Shown here one piece after another: positions 1-4,594 of a DNA stretch of 5,641 nt. Within the stretch, counting starts at the first letter, position 1, and every line of letters begins with the position of its first letter. Source of the stretch: Halobacteria archaeon (GTDB taxonomy: Archaea > Halobacteriota > Methanoliparia > Methanoliparales > Methanoliparaceae); NCBI GenBank assembly GCA_013329575.1, contig DUJX01000161.1, forward strand, positions 1-5,641, read 5' to 3'. The notes beneath the pieces are model-generated. The model did not search any database and was not told where the DNA came from. It saw only the letters and a program-made list of their open reading frames with translations. The translations under genes were made by a program, and so were the position numbers.

Positions 1-1
1 G

Positions 2-85
2 GATTTTTTAGATACAAAACAGCAAAGTATCTTATCTGATTCGTCTGATATCTTACTTTATTTGAATAAAACATGTAATCATTAA
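2..85 (+). CDS. Possible C-terminal end of a gene cut by the left edge
   Basis: One plus-strand frame is open from the left edge for 27 codons and ends at a TAA at 83-85. The residues include DFLDTKQQ and DILLYLNK, which resemble an amphipathic C-terminal helix, but the stretch is too short to assign to a family. The opposite strand also has an open frame here (ATG at 74-72, running off the edge), and its TATA-like element lies too close to that ATG for archaeal spacing, so the plus frame is slightly preferred. An AT-rich region with AAAGA and TCTTT blocks follows the stop. This is a weak call and may be chance in non-coding DNA. Confidence 0.25.
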   Translation, partial: DFLDTKQQSILSDSSDILLYLNKTCNH

Positions 86-170
86 AGATTTAAAGATCTT
101 CTTTGATACAGACGAGATGTGGTGGTGCATTTGCAAAAGACAGCGATTTCTTCATCTTTTCCATTAATAT

Positions 171-204
171 CAAAATAAAAGGGTGGTCGTAAGGTTACTC
201 ACCC
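171..204 (-). terminator. Hairpin followed by a T tract, possible terminator
   Basis: GGGTG at 181-185 can pair with CACCC at 200-204. Read on the minus strand, the stem is followed directly by TTTTATTTT (180-172), which looks like a hairpin plus U-tract terminator. It lies about 110 bases downstream of the stop of the minus-strand gene at 313-693. Archaeal termination depends mainly on the T tract, so the stem may be incidental. Confidence 0.35.
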
Positions 205-266
205 AAAAGATTCTTATCTTATCATTGCATATCGTTTAACGGTTTGTTCTTTATAGATTTTATCCT

Positions 267-283
267 ATCTACCTGCTGTAGAT
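267..283. repeat. Perfect 6-bp inverted repeat with 5-base loop
   Basis: ATCTAC at 267-272 and GTAGAT at 278-283 are exact inverted repeats around the loop CTGCT. On the minus strand this hairpin would begin about 30 bases after the stop codon of the orphan gene. It may stabilise the 3' end of that transcript. There is no strong T tract right after it, so it is not called a terminator. Confidence 0.4.
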
Positions 284-312
284 CGATTAAATAATTTAAA
301 GATGTCTTCGTC

Positions 313-693
313 TTATTCAGTCGAAGGAATGAACATCCTTAGGAACGAGATAACAATGTTCTTAATAGATTCTACCAGAGGACCGATTACCCCCAAGAGT
401 GGGCCTATCTTCTCGATTAATGAACTCAATATATTTAAAACGGTCTCTTTTGCCGGTCCGAGCAAATTCAATAACGGATCCAGAAAATCCAACAGCATCG
501 GAATGACCTCATCCACGATCGATAAGATCATCTCTCCAAGATCAATCGATGATAGCGTGTCTAAAATATTCTTCAATAGATCTGGAACCATCTCAACCAC
601 TGATTTTATTAAACCAGACAACATCGGTACTGCGGTGCCCATCATGCCCCTTGTGATATTCTCAAATAGGTTAAAATTTGTTCTCTCACTCAT
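313..693 (-). CDS. Orphan 126-residue amphipathic Leu/Ile-rich protein
   Basis: I do not recognise this family. The protein has about 44% Leu, Ile, Val and Met (56 of 126) and contains no Cys, His, Gln, Trp or Tyr. It is acidic, with 15 Asp/Glu against 8 Lys/Arg. Most of the chain alternates hydrophobic and acidic residues in an amphipathic-helix pattern broken by Pro and Gly. Similar short blocks recur: ILDTLSSI near residue 44 and VLNILSSL near residue 85, then PLLNLLGP and PLLGVIGP. There is no signal peptide and no clean 20-residue membrane span, so peripheral membrane association, lipid binding or helical self-assembly are possibilities only. The ATG at 693 is supported by GTGAG five bases upstream and by a TATA box about 40 bases upstream. 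The opposite-strand frame over the same DNA lacks such signals. It has no same-strand neighbour close by and looks monocistronic. Confidence 0.65.
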   Translation of the reverse strand: MSERTNFNLFENITRGMMGTAVPMLSGLIKSVVEMVPDLLKNILDTLSSIDLGEMILSIVDEVIPMLLDFLDPLLNLLGPAKETVLNILSSLIEKIGPLLGVIGPLVESIKNIVISFLRMFIPSTE

Positions 694-728
694 AAAAACT
701 CACTATATACTAGCTAAGTATTTTTTAA

Positions 729-736
729 TATTTAAA
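729..736 (-). promoter_or_regulatory. TATA box of the orphan amphipathic gene
   Basis: TTTAAATA on the minus strand, centred about 40 bases upstream of the ATG at 693. With usual archaeal spacing, transcription would start near 707, giving a short leader that includes the GTGAG ribosome binding site (703-699). This supports the minus strand as the coding strand. Confidence 0.55.
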
Positions 737-832
737 TCTATGTGGTTACTCTACTTTTAACACGAATATTAAAAATATAAACTTTTAAAAATACCGCGGA
801 TTGATTTATTAAAAGGATAATTAGGATCGGTA

Positions 833-844
833 GGTTCATGAACC
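833..844. promoter_or_regulatory. Perfect 12-bp palindrome, candidate operator
   Basis: GGTTCATGAACC is an exact palindrome. It is flanked by an outer, nearly symmetric pair, AGGAT at 823-827 and ATCCT at 851-855, offset by one base. It sits about 25 bases upstream of the TATA box at 870-877, in the spacer between two divergent genes. That position and symmetry suit a binding site for a dimeric transcription regulator, but no regulator gene is visible in the window and the target is inferred. Confidence 0.4.
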
Positions 845-869
845 ATAAAAATCCTGAACATTACCTCTA

Positions 870-877
870 TTTAAATA
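870..877 (+). promoter_or_regulatory. TATA box of the zinc-ribbon mini-gene
   Basis: TTTAAATA matches the archaeal TATA consensus and lies about 50 bases upstream of the ATG at 926. Transcription would be expected to start around 900, leaving a leader of about 25 bases. Confidence 0.5.
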
Positions 878-925
878 AGAAGGTTACAGATTAATAGATG
901 AAAGATAAATCATTGATAGGAACGT

Positions 926-1084
926 ATGGTCAAAGATAACGTATGCCCAATCTGTCTCGGAGAACTCGACGGTTATTATATAGAAGAGGGGCACATCATA
1001 TATTCGGATAAAAAGTTAACATGCAAAGACTGCGGATTTAGTTTTCAAGGCGAGTTTGATGAGAGTTTAATAGATATCGGCTAA
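926..1084 (+). CDS. 52-residue zinc-ribbon protein
   Basis: This short frame encodes 52 residues with two CxxC knuckles, C7-P-I-C10 and C33-K-D-C36, 22 residues apart, the arrangement of a small zinc ribbon. The tail is acidic (GEFDESLIDIG). An in-frame TAG at 917-919 rules out an upstream extension, and ATAGG at 916-920 can serve as a weak ribosome binding site. A canonical TATA box stands upstream. Stand-alone archaeal zinc ribbons of this size are common and mostly uncharacterised; roles in nucleic-acid or protein binding are typical guesses, and nothing here distinguishes them. The stop lies only 6 bases from the stop of the convergent nadM gene, so its transcript must end inside nadM or overlap it. 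I am fairly sure it is a gene but cannot name its function. Confidence 0.7.
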   Translation: MVKDNVCPICLGELDGYYIEEGHIIYSDKKLTCKDCGFSFQGEFDESLIDIG

Positions 1085-1090
1085 AATTAA

Positions 1091-1612
1091 CTAAAAATTC
1101 ATATGTTTATCACTCATCTTTATTCTTTTCAGCCTATCGCCCCCTTTAATCTCTGTAATAACATCAAAAACAGCTTTTGGCACGAGATCATCCCATTTTT
1201 CATCGTTTGATATTCTTTCTCTTATCTTCTCGCCCATATACTCTTCTCGCTTCAACAAAGGAAAAGTTCTTACTTCTATACCATCCTCTTCAAAAAGTCT
1301 TATAACGAGCGGATTGTTAGAATAAACAACATTAAACGGTGGGACCATAGACTTAACATGTGAGACCCAGAGGGCATGCCTGTTTATATCTTCGATGGGT
1401 ATCACATAATACATCTTATTTAGTCTGCTTAGGGAGCGAGTAATCATCATTACCCGCTCTCCTGCTGTAAACGGATCATTCAGCGTATGACTTAACTGGG
1501 CGCTTCCTATCCCTATTATGATCTCATCTACCTCATTAGAGATCATATTTATGATCGCATGGTGCCCTTTATGGTATGGCTGAAACCGCCCGATATAAAA
1601 AGCTCTCTTCAT
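1091..1612 (-). CDS. nadM: Nicotinamide-nucleotide adenylyltransferase, archaeal type
   Basis: This enzyme joins NMN and ATP to give NAD and pyrophosphate, the last core step of cytosolic NAD synthesis. The 173-residue protein matches archaeal NadM along its whole length. It has the nucleotidyltransferase motif GRFQPYHKGH at residues 8-17 (HxGH type), GSAQLSH at 36-42, DPFTAGER at 46-53, ALWVSH around W82, YSNNPLV at 97-103 and the C-terminal KIRERI segment at 129-134, which replaces the usual TxxR-type ATP-binding motif. An ATG 18 bases further upstream (1630) is in frame. The start at 1612 is preferred because family members begin just before the GRxQPxH motif, and because the TATA-like element near 1643-1650 would place the transcript start close to 1621. 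Neither ATG has a strong ribosome binding site. It stands alone, convergent with the zinc-ribbon gene. Confidence 0.93.
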   Translation of the reverse strand: MKRAFYIGRFQPYHKGHHAIINMISNEVDEIIIGIGSAQLSHTLNDPFTAGERVMMITRSLSRLNKMYYVIPIEDINRHALWVSHVKSMVPPFNVVYSNNPLVIRLFEEDGIEVRTFPLLKREEYMGEKIRERISNDEKWDDLVPKAVFDVITEIKGGDRLKRIKMSDKHMNF

Positions 1613-1642
1613 ATCCAATCTTTTAAACATCCGATGTATATT

Positions 1643-1650
1643 TTAATAAA
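1643..1650 (-). promoter_or_regulatory. TATA-like box of nadM
   Basis: TTTATTAA on the minus strand, inside an AT stretch. A start of transcription about 25 bases downstream would fall near 1621, which is inside the longer reading of nadM and argues for the ATG at 1612. The match to the consensus is only moderate. Confidence 0.35.
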
Positions 1651-1676
1651 TATATCTTATATCTTGATTTATAGAT

Positions 1677-1694
1677 CCGTTTTAACCGTTTTAA
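1677..1694. repeat. Tandem 9-bp repeat upstream of the nadM promoter
   Basis: CCGTTTTAA occurs twice with no spacer. The pair ends about 27 bases upstream of the nadM TATA-like box, a usual place for an archaeal activator or for upstream control. It lies between the end of the fpoF-like gene and nadM. Regulation is inferred from position only. Confidence 0.4.
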
Positions 1695-1696
1695 TG

Positions 1697-1713
1697 CAAA
1701 AATTTTAAAATTT
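1697..1713 (-). terminator. AT-rich tract after the fpoF-like gene, possible terminator
   Basis: Read on the minus strand, the bases just after the fpoF-like stop hold two T runs within the 14-bp palindrome AAATTTTAAAATTT (1700-1713). T runs of this kind are enough to end transcription in many archaea. In DNA this AT-rich, such tracts also arise by chance. Confidence 0.3.
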
Positions 1714-1729
1714 ATTCTCATTGATCGAT

Positions 1730-2677
1730 CTATCGCTCTCTTGCCATCTTTCTCTTACGTTCGCTCAATTTTTTAGCGGCATCGATGCTTCCGTCCTCTA
1801 TCTCAAGATTTTTTTTAGCAATCTCAAAGATCTCTTTACCCCGTTCGGTTCGTACAATGGATGTATTCCATCCATCAGGCGCACCTACCGATCCAACAGA
1901 TAAGTCTGCATAATACGCACTAAAATCTACACATTTATGACATGGGAGCCGGACATATCTTCCTAAATCTTTTACTGGAACACTCTTCTCTTCATCACTC
2001 ATAACAATGAACTTGCCTTTGCTTATCTCCATCTTTTTTACCGATTTTAGATCGATACCCATCTCTTTCTCTATTAAGTTCTTACAAAGCCCGTTATAAT
2101 AAAAGGATTCTAAACAAAATAATCCAATTATCGCACCTATTTTATCGCTTGCTCCGATTATATTCGAATTTTTTATTCTTCTCGCAGCATTCACCTGGCA
2201 TGGTGTCCCTACGATAGCAATATTTGTAAAACCTTCGTCTATCGCATCCTTAAATGCTTTGAATATGGGTACATACGTATATTTAGTCCCTGCAATCTTC
2301 GCAATATCTTTTTTATCAGATATGACAACAGGACTCGCTTTCCATTCTTCGTCTCGTTCTACACCGATTACGGCATCTATCTCTCCAACCTCAAATAAAT
2401 ATTTTAATATACCTGAGACGGTTGCACCATTCTGTCCGTCCATATCTTTAGCCCGTGATTTATAAACAGCAATAACATTATCAAACTCATCCGCGGGCGA
2501 TCCACCGAGAACAGGACAGACATCACTACAAGTATCGCATGATCTGCATAATTCATCGTTTATGATGGCAAACTCATCTACCTCGATGCCACCCCGCGTA
2601 CACGCTACCATACAGGCAGCACAACCAGTACAACGCCCACTCGCTACAACATCCTTCAATCTAACCGAGTCAATCAT
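1730..2677 (-). CDS. fpoF: F420H2-oxidising iron-sulfur flavoprotein, FpoF/FqoF-like
   Basis: The 315-residue protein belongs to the coenzyme F420 hydrogenase/dehydrogenase beta-subunit family. The N-terminus has a two-cluster ferredoxin module: C16, C19, C22 and C26, then C44, C47, C50 and C54-Pro. The flavin/F420 part follows, with a GTKYTYVPI stretch at 130-138, VGTPCQV at 156-162, LFC188, and the C-terminal CHKC at 246-249 with ADLSVGSVGAPDGW at 257-270. Two N-terminal clusters plus the GSVGxPDGW block resemble FpoF/FqoF more than hydrogenase FrhB, which has a simpler N-terminus. In FpoF/FqoF this subunit takes electrons from F420H2 and passes them to the membrane complex or ferredoxin. 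It lies just downstream of mer on the same strand, an order known from Methanosarcina. The first Cys motif lacks the Pro that usually follows its last Cys (C26-T27). The ATG at 2677 is preceded by GGTAGATC. An F420-dependent reductase of other partners cannot be excluded. Confidence 0.8.
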   Translation of the reverse strand: MIDSVRLKDVVASGRCTGCAACMVACTRGGIEVDEFAIINDELCRSCDTCSDVCPVLGGSPADEFDNVIAVYKSRAKDMDGQNGATVSGILKYLFEVGEIDAVIGVERDEEWKASPVVISDKKDIAKIAGTKYTYVPIFKAFKDAIDEGFTNIAIVGTPCQVNAARRIKNSNIIGASDKIGAIIGLFCLESFYYNGLCKNLIEKEMGIDLKSVKKMEISKGKFIVMSDEEKSVPVKDLGRYVRLPCHKCVDFSAYYADLSVGSVGAPDGWNTSIVRTERGKEIFEIAKKNLEIEDGSIDAAKKLSERKRKMARER

Positions 2678-2706
2678 TTGATCTACCCCATCTTATTTTA
2701 AACGTG

Positions 2707-2714
2707 TATTTAAA
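2707..2714 (-). promoter_or_regulatory. TATA box of the fpoF-like gene
   Basis: TTTAAATA on the minus strand, about 33 bases upstream of the ATG at 2677, predicts a leader of only about 8-10 bases. The gene can therefore be expressed on its own in addition to any read-through from mer 105 bases upstream. Confidence 0.5.
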
Positions 2715-2717
2715 TGT

Positions 2718-2745
2718 CAAATAAAAAATATAAAATTAAAAGATT
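2718..2745 (-). terminator. T-rich terminator candidate after mer
   Basis: On the minus strand, downstream of the mer stop, there are several runs of T with interspersed A between about 2745 and 2718, including six Ts in a row. There is no stable stem. It is a plausible archaeal T-tract terminator that would separate mer from the fpoF-like gene at least partly. Confidence 0.4.
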
Positions 2746-2782
2746 TGATCTGTCTTTATGTTTATGGTACCCGAGACGATAT

Positions 2783-3763
2783 CTACTTCTCCTTTTTAAT
2801 TATCTCTTCACCGATGATCTTTATCGATTTCTCCATGTTTGGACCTACCGGGCTTCCTGCAACGATCTGTGTTACTCCTACATCATAAAGTTTCCCGATC
2901 TTTGCAATACATTCGTCAGGCGATCCGCAGATAGAGAACGCATTCAACATCTCATCCGTAACAGATTTTTTGAGCGTACCAAAATCAAACCGGCCTAATG
3001 CTTCTCGTATCTTTTTAACATCTTCTAAATCAATATTATGTCTCTTAAATACTAAATCTGGGCTTCCTGCCACTATAAATCCAACAACAATTTTTGCAGC
3101 ATTTTTTGCCTTGTTAGAGTCCTCATCTACAGAAAAGCACGTATAAGCAACTATATCGAAATCATCTCTACCGACCTCGTCCATTCCTTCCTTGCATAAT
3201 GGTATCGATACCTCGAAATCTTTAGGATTTGATGCATTTATCAAGGCGCCATCACCGATCATACCCGCCGTCTTTAACATTACAGGGCCCTGAGCACCTA
3301 TATAAATAGGAATATCTCCAGCCTTAAAGTCCATCTTTGCACCATTTATATCAAAGAACTCTCCATCGTATTTCACTGGATTACCTGTCCATAATCCTTT
3401 TATCACATCAACAGCTTCTTTTAATCTTTTAACAGGCTTATCCATATCTATACCGAGTTTACTGAGAGTTGTTTTATCACCTGGTCCTATACCCAACACA
3501 CCGCGCCCTTTAGACAGTTCATTAATCGTTGCTACCGCAGACGCCGTTACAGCCGGATGGATTTGATAGCTGTTTGTAACACCCGGTCCTATCTTTATCT
3601 TATTCGTATTTGCCGCGATCATAGCAAGTACCGCATAAACGTTCCTGTTGTTATAATGGTCTGTCACCCAAACATTCTCGAATCCGTTCTCTTCAGCCAA
3701 GCGAGCGTAGTTTACGACTTTTTCTATCTCCATGTTTGGTAAAAATTCTATTCCAAAACTCAT
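2783..3763 (-). CDS. mer: F420-dependent methylenetetrahydromethanopterin reductase
   Basis: Mer reversibly reduces N5,N10-methylene-tetrahydromethanopterin (or sarcinapterin) to the methyl form with F420H2, in the cytoplasm; it works forward in methanogenesis and in reverse in methyl-group oxidation. The 326-residue protein is full length for the bacterial-luciferase-like F420 family and resembles Mer throughout. It has GIEFLPN at 4-10, TDHYNNRNVY at 34-43, GPGVTN at 59-64 (where Mer carries a non-prolyl cis bond), GIGPGDK at 91-97, YIGAQGP at 154-160, NASNPKDFE at 176-184, and AGSPVGPNMEKSIK near the C-terminus. GINASNP-type and AGSPxGP blocks are characteristic of Mer and separate it from other F420 luciferase-like enzymes. 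AAGGAGGAGA at 3780-3771 is a strong ribosome binding site seven bases from the ATG, the best in the window, suggesting high expression. The fpoF-like gene follows on the same strand. Confidence 0.96.
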   Translation of the reverse strand: MSFGIEFLPNMEIEKVVNYARLAEENGFENVWVTDHYNNRNVYAVLAMIAANTNKIKIGPGVTNSYQIHPAVTASAVATINELSKGRGVLGIGPGDKTTLSKLGIDMDKPVKRLKEAVDVIKGLWTGNPVKYDGEFFDINGAKMDFKAGDIPIYIGAQGPVMLKTAGMIGDGALINASNPKDFEVSIPLCKEGMDEVGRDDFDIVAYTCFSVDEDSNKAKNAAKIVVGFIVAGSPDLVFKRHNIDLEDVKKIREALGRFDFGTLKKSVTDEMLNAFSICGSPDECIAKIGKLYDVGVTQIVAGSPVGPNMEKSIKIIGEEIIKKEK

Positions 3764-3770
3764 ACTTTTA

Positions 3771-3812
3771 TCTCCTCCTTCTTATCTCTATAAAAACAAA
3801 CTATATTTATTA
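3771..3812 (-). promoter_or_regulatory. mer promoter and strong ribosome binding site
   Basis: On the minus strand AATAAATATA at about 3812-3803 is a TATA-like element. A transcript starting roughly 25 bases downstream would just include AAGGAGGAGA (3780-3771), seven bases before the mer ATG. A second, weaker TATA-like sequence TTTTTATAGA lies at 3796-3787 but is too close to the ribosome binding site. Confidence 0.45.
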
Positions 3813-4214
3813 TTTTGCCTTAGATTATCATTTATGATCTTTTTTAACTTTTTTTTAATTTTTAATACAATAAAATTTCTATTAAAATAATTAAGAATAT
3901 GGAGAGGCAGAATAAGCCTATTTGATATTATCTTAAATTATAGTTAAATAACGTTTTTTTATTTTTAAACAGAAAATATACCTTTAAATTAGAAATAACA
4001 TCCGTAATTCAATAAAAACATATTTATATTGATAAAACAAAAAATAATGTCAAAATGAACGAATATATTTAGTTTAAAATTAAAATAAGCATAAAAAAAT
4101 AGTTTTTTACTAATCTTATTATAAGAAAAATATTTAAATAAGAAAATCTTTATTAGCTATTAGTTAATCATACGTTTACCTTAATTAAAGACATTTTTAA
4201 TCATAAAAACGTTT
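3813..4214. other. Long AT-rich intergenic region between mer and speD
   Basis: About 400 bases with no convincing gene. The sequence is extremely AT-rich, with many A and T runs. Every candidate frame I followed is short, for example an ATG at 4055 that stops within a few codons. AGGC (3904-3907) and GCCT (3916-3919) could pair in a 4-bp stem, which is not significant. The right part holds the speD promoter. I see no tRNA, C/D box RNA or repeat array. Confidence 0.6.
4133..4140 (+). promoter_or_regulatory. TATA box of the speD-speE operon
   Basis: TTTAAATA matches the archaeal consensus. It lies about 90 bases before the speD start, so the leader would be around 60 bases, longer than those of the other genes here. 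A closer AT-rich element near 4180-4200 (with TTAATTAA at 4181-4188) is an alternative. Confidence 0.4.
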
Positions 4215-4222
4215 AGGAGATG
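4214..4222 (+). promoter_or_regulatory. Ribosome binding site that decides the speD start
   Basis: TAGGAGATG contains the Shine-Dalgarno core AGGAG. It touches the first in-frame ATG (4220) but lies at normal spacing from the second ATG (4229). This favours the second as the true start and makes the first ATG part of the binding site. Confidence 0.55.
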
Positions 4223-4228
4223 ACAAAA

Positions 4229-4594
4229 ATGACAAAAATAGATTCTTTGGGTATCCAAATAGTAATAGATGCATGGGGATGCAAGAATACTAATAATGAG
4301 ACATTAGTGAGAGAGTTTTTAGAAGAGAGTGTTAAATCTTGCAAGGCAACCCTTCTCTCGGTTCACACGCATAAATTTTCTCCTCAAGGAATAAGCGGTG
4401 TCGCTATAATATCAGAATCGCATATATCAATACATACTTGGCCGGAGTATAATTATGCCGCTATCGATATATTTACTTGTGGTAAAGATGTAGAACCATA
4501 TAATGCATTAGACGTTGTTAAAAAAATATTCGATCCGGAGAAGATTACACTGAACGAATTAAAGAGAGGGGTTTCGATTGAATTACTTTGCTGA
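4229..4594 (+). CDS. speD: S-adenosylmethionine decarboxylase proenzyme
   Basis: SpeD decarboxylates S-adenosylmethionine to give the aminopropyl donor for polyamine synthesis. It is made as a proenzyme that cuts itself to create a pyruvoyl cofactor. The 121-residue protein has the short prokaryotic/archaeal class length. The key block is intact: the self-cleavage site E63-S64 in ISESHISIHTWPE, with S64 becoming the pyruvoyl group, H69 for processing and C84 as catalytic acid. These sit one residue beyond S63, H68 and C83 of the Thermotoga enzyme. An in-frame ATG at 4220 would add three residues, but the ribosome binding site overlaps it. speE follows with a 17-base overlap, which supports a role in AdoMet rather than arginine decarboxylation; some archaeal relatives have switched to arginine, so this remains an inference. 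Confidence 0.93.
   Translation: MTKIDSLGIQIVIDAWGCKNTNNETLVREFLEESVKSCKATLLSVHTHKFSPQGISGVAIISESHISIHTWPEYNYAAIDIFTCGKDVEPYNALDVVKKIFDPEKITLNELKRGVSIELLC
4563..4570 (+). promoter_or_regulatory. Ribosome binding site of speE inside speD
   Basis: GAGAGGGG lies within the last codons of speD, seven bases before the TTG at 4578. It supports initiation at this non-ATG codon and translational coupling of the two genes. Confidence 0.5.

Larger units (their letters stand above)
86..312. other. Intergenic region with two hairpins, no convincing gene
   Basis: No frame on either strand has convincing coding character here. The longest candidate I examined is a 24-codon minus-strand frame (164 down to 90, starting MEKMKKSL) without a ribosome binding site. 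The region carries two small inverted repeats, listed separately. Both are in the right place to lie in the 3' untranslated region of the minus-strand gene that ends at 313. Confidence 0.5.

Noticed and set aside
1..74. Minus-strand frame from ATG 74 running off the left edge
   Set aside because: The TATA-like TTTAAATC upstream is only about 18 bases from the ATG, too close, and there is no ribosome binding site.
90..164. Minus-strand 24-codon frame starting MEKMKKSL
   Set aside because: Too short, with no ribosome binding site; indistinguishable from chance.
302..760. Plus-strand open frame of 152 codons antisense to the orphan gene
   Set aside because: It has no ribosome binding site or suitable TATA box, its product has a random-looking Ser/Ile/Asn-rich composition, and it runs through the promoter of the minus-strand gene. 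It is a shadow.
1721..1903. Plus-strand open frame over the end of the fpoF-like gene
   Set aside because: It is antisense to a well supported coding region, and the product shows no family features.
2259..2465. Plus-strand open frame inside the fpoF-like gene
   Set aside because: Antisense shadow of conserved coding sequence; no expression signals.
2714..2998. Plus-strand open frame over the end of mer
   Set aside because: Cys-, Tyr- and Arg-rich product typical of an antisense shadow; mer coding is certain here.
3557..3742. Plus-strand open frame over the start of mer
   Set aside because: Lies opposite the conserved N-terminal part of mer and has no ribosome binding site.
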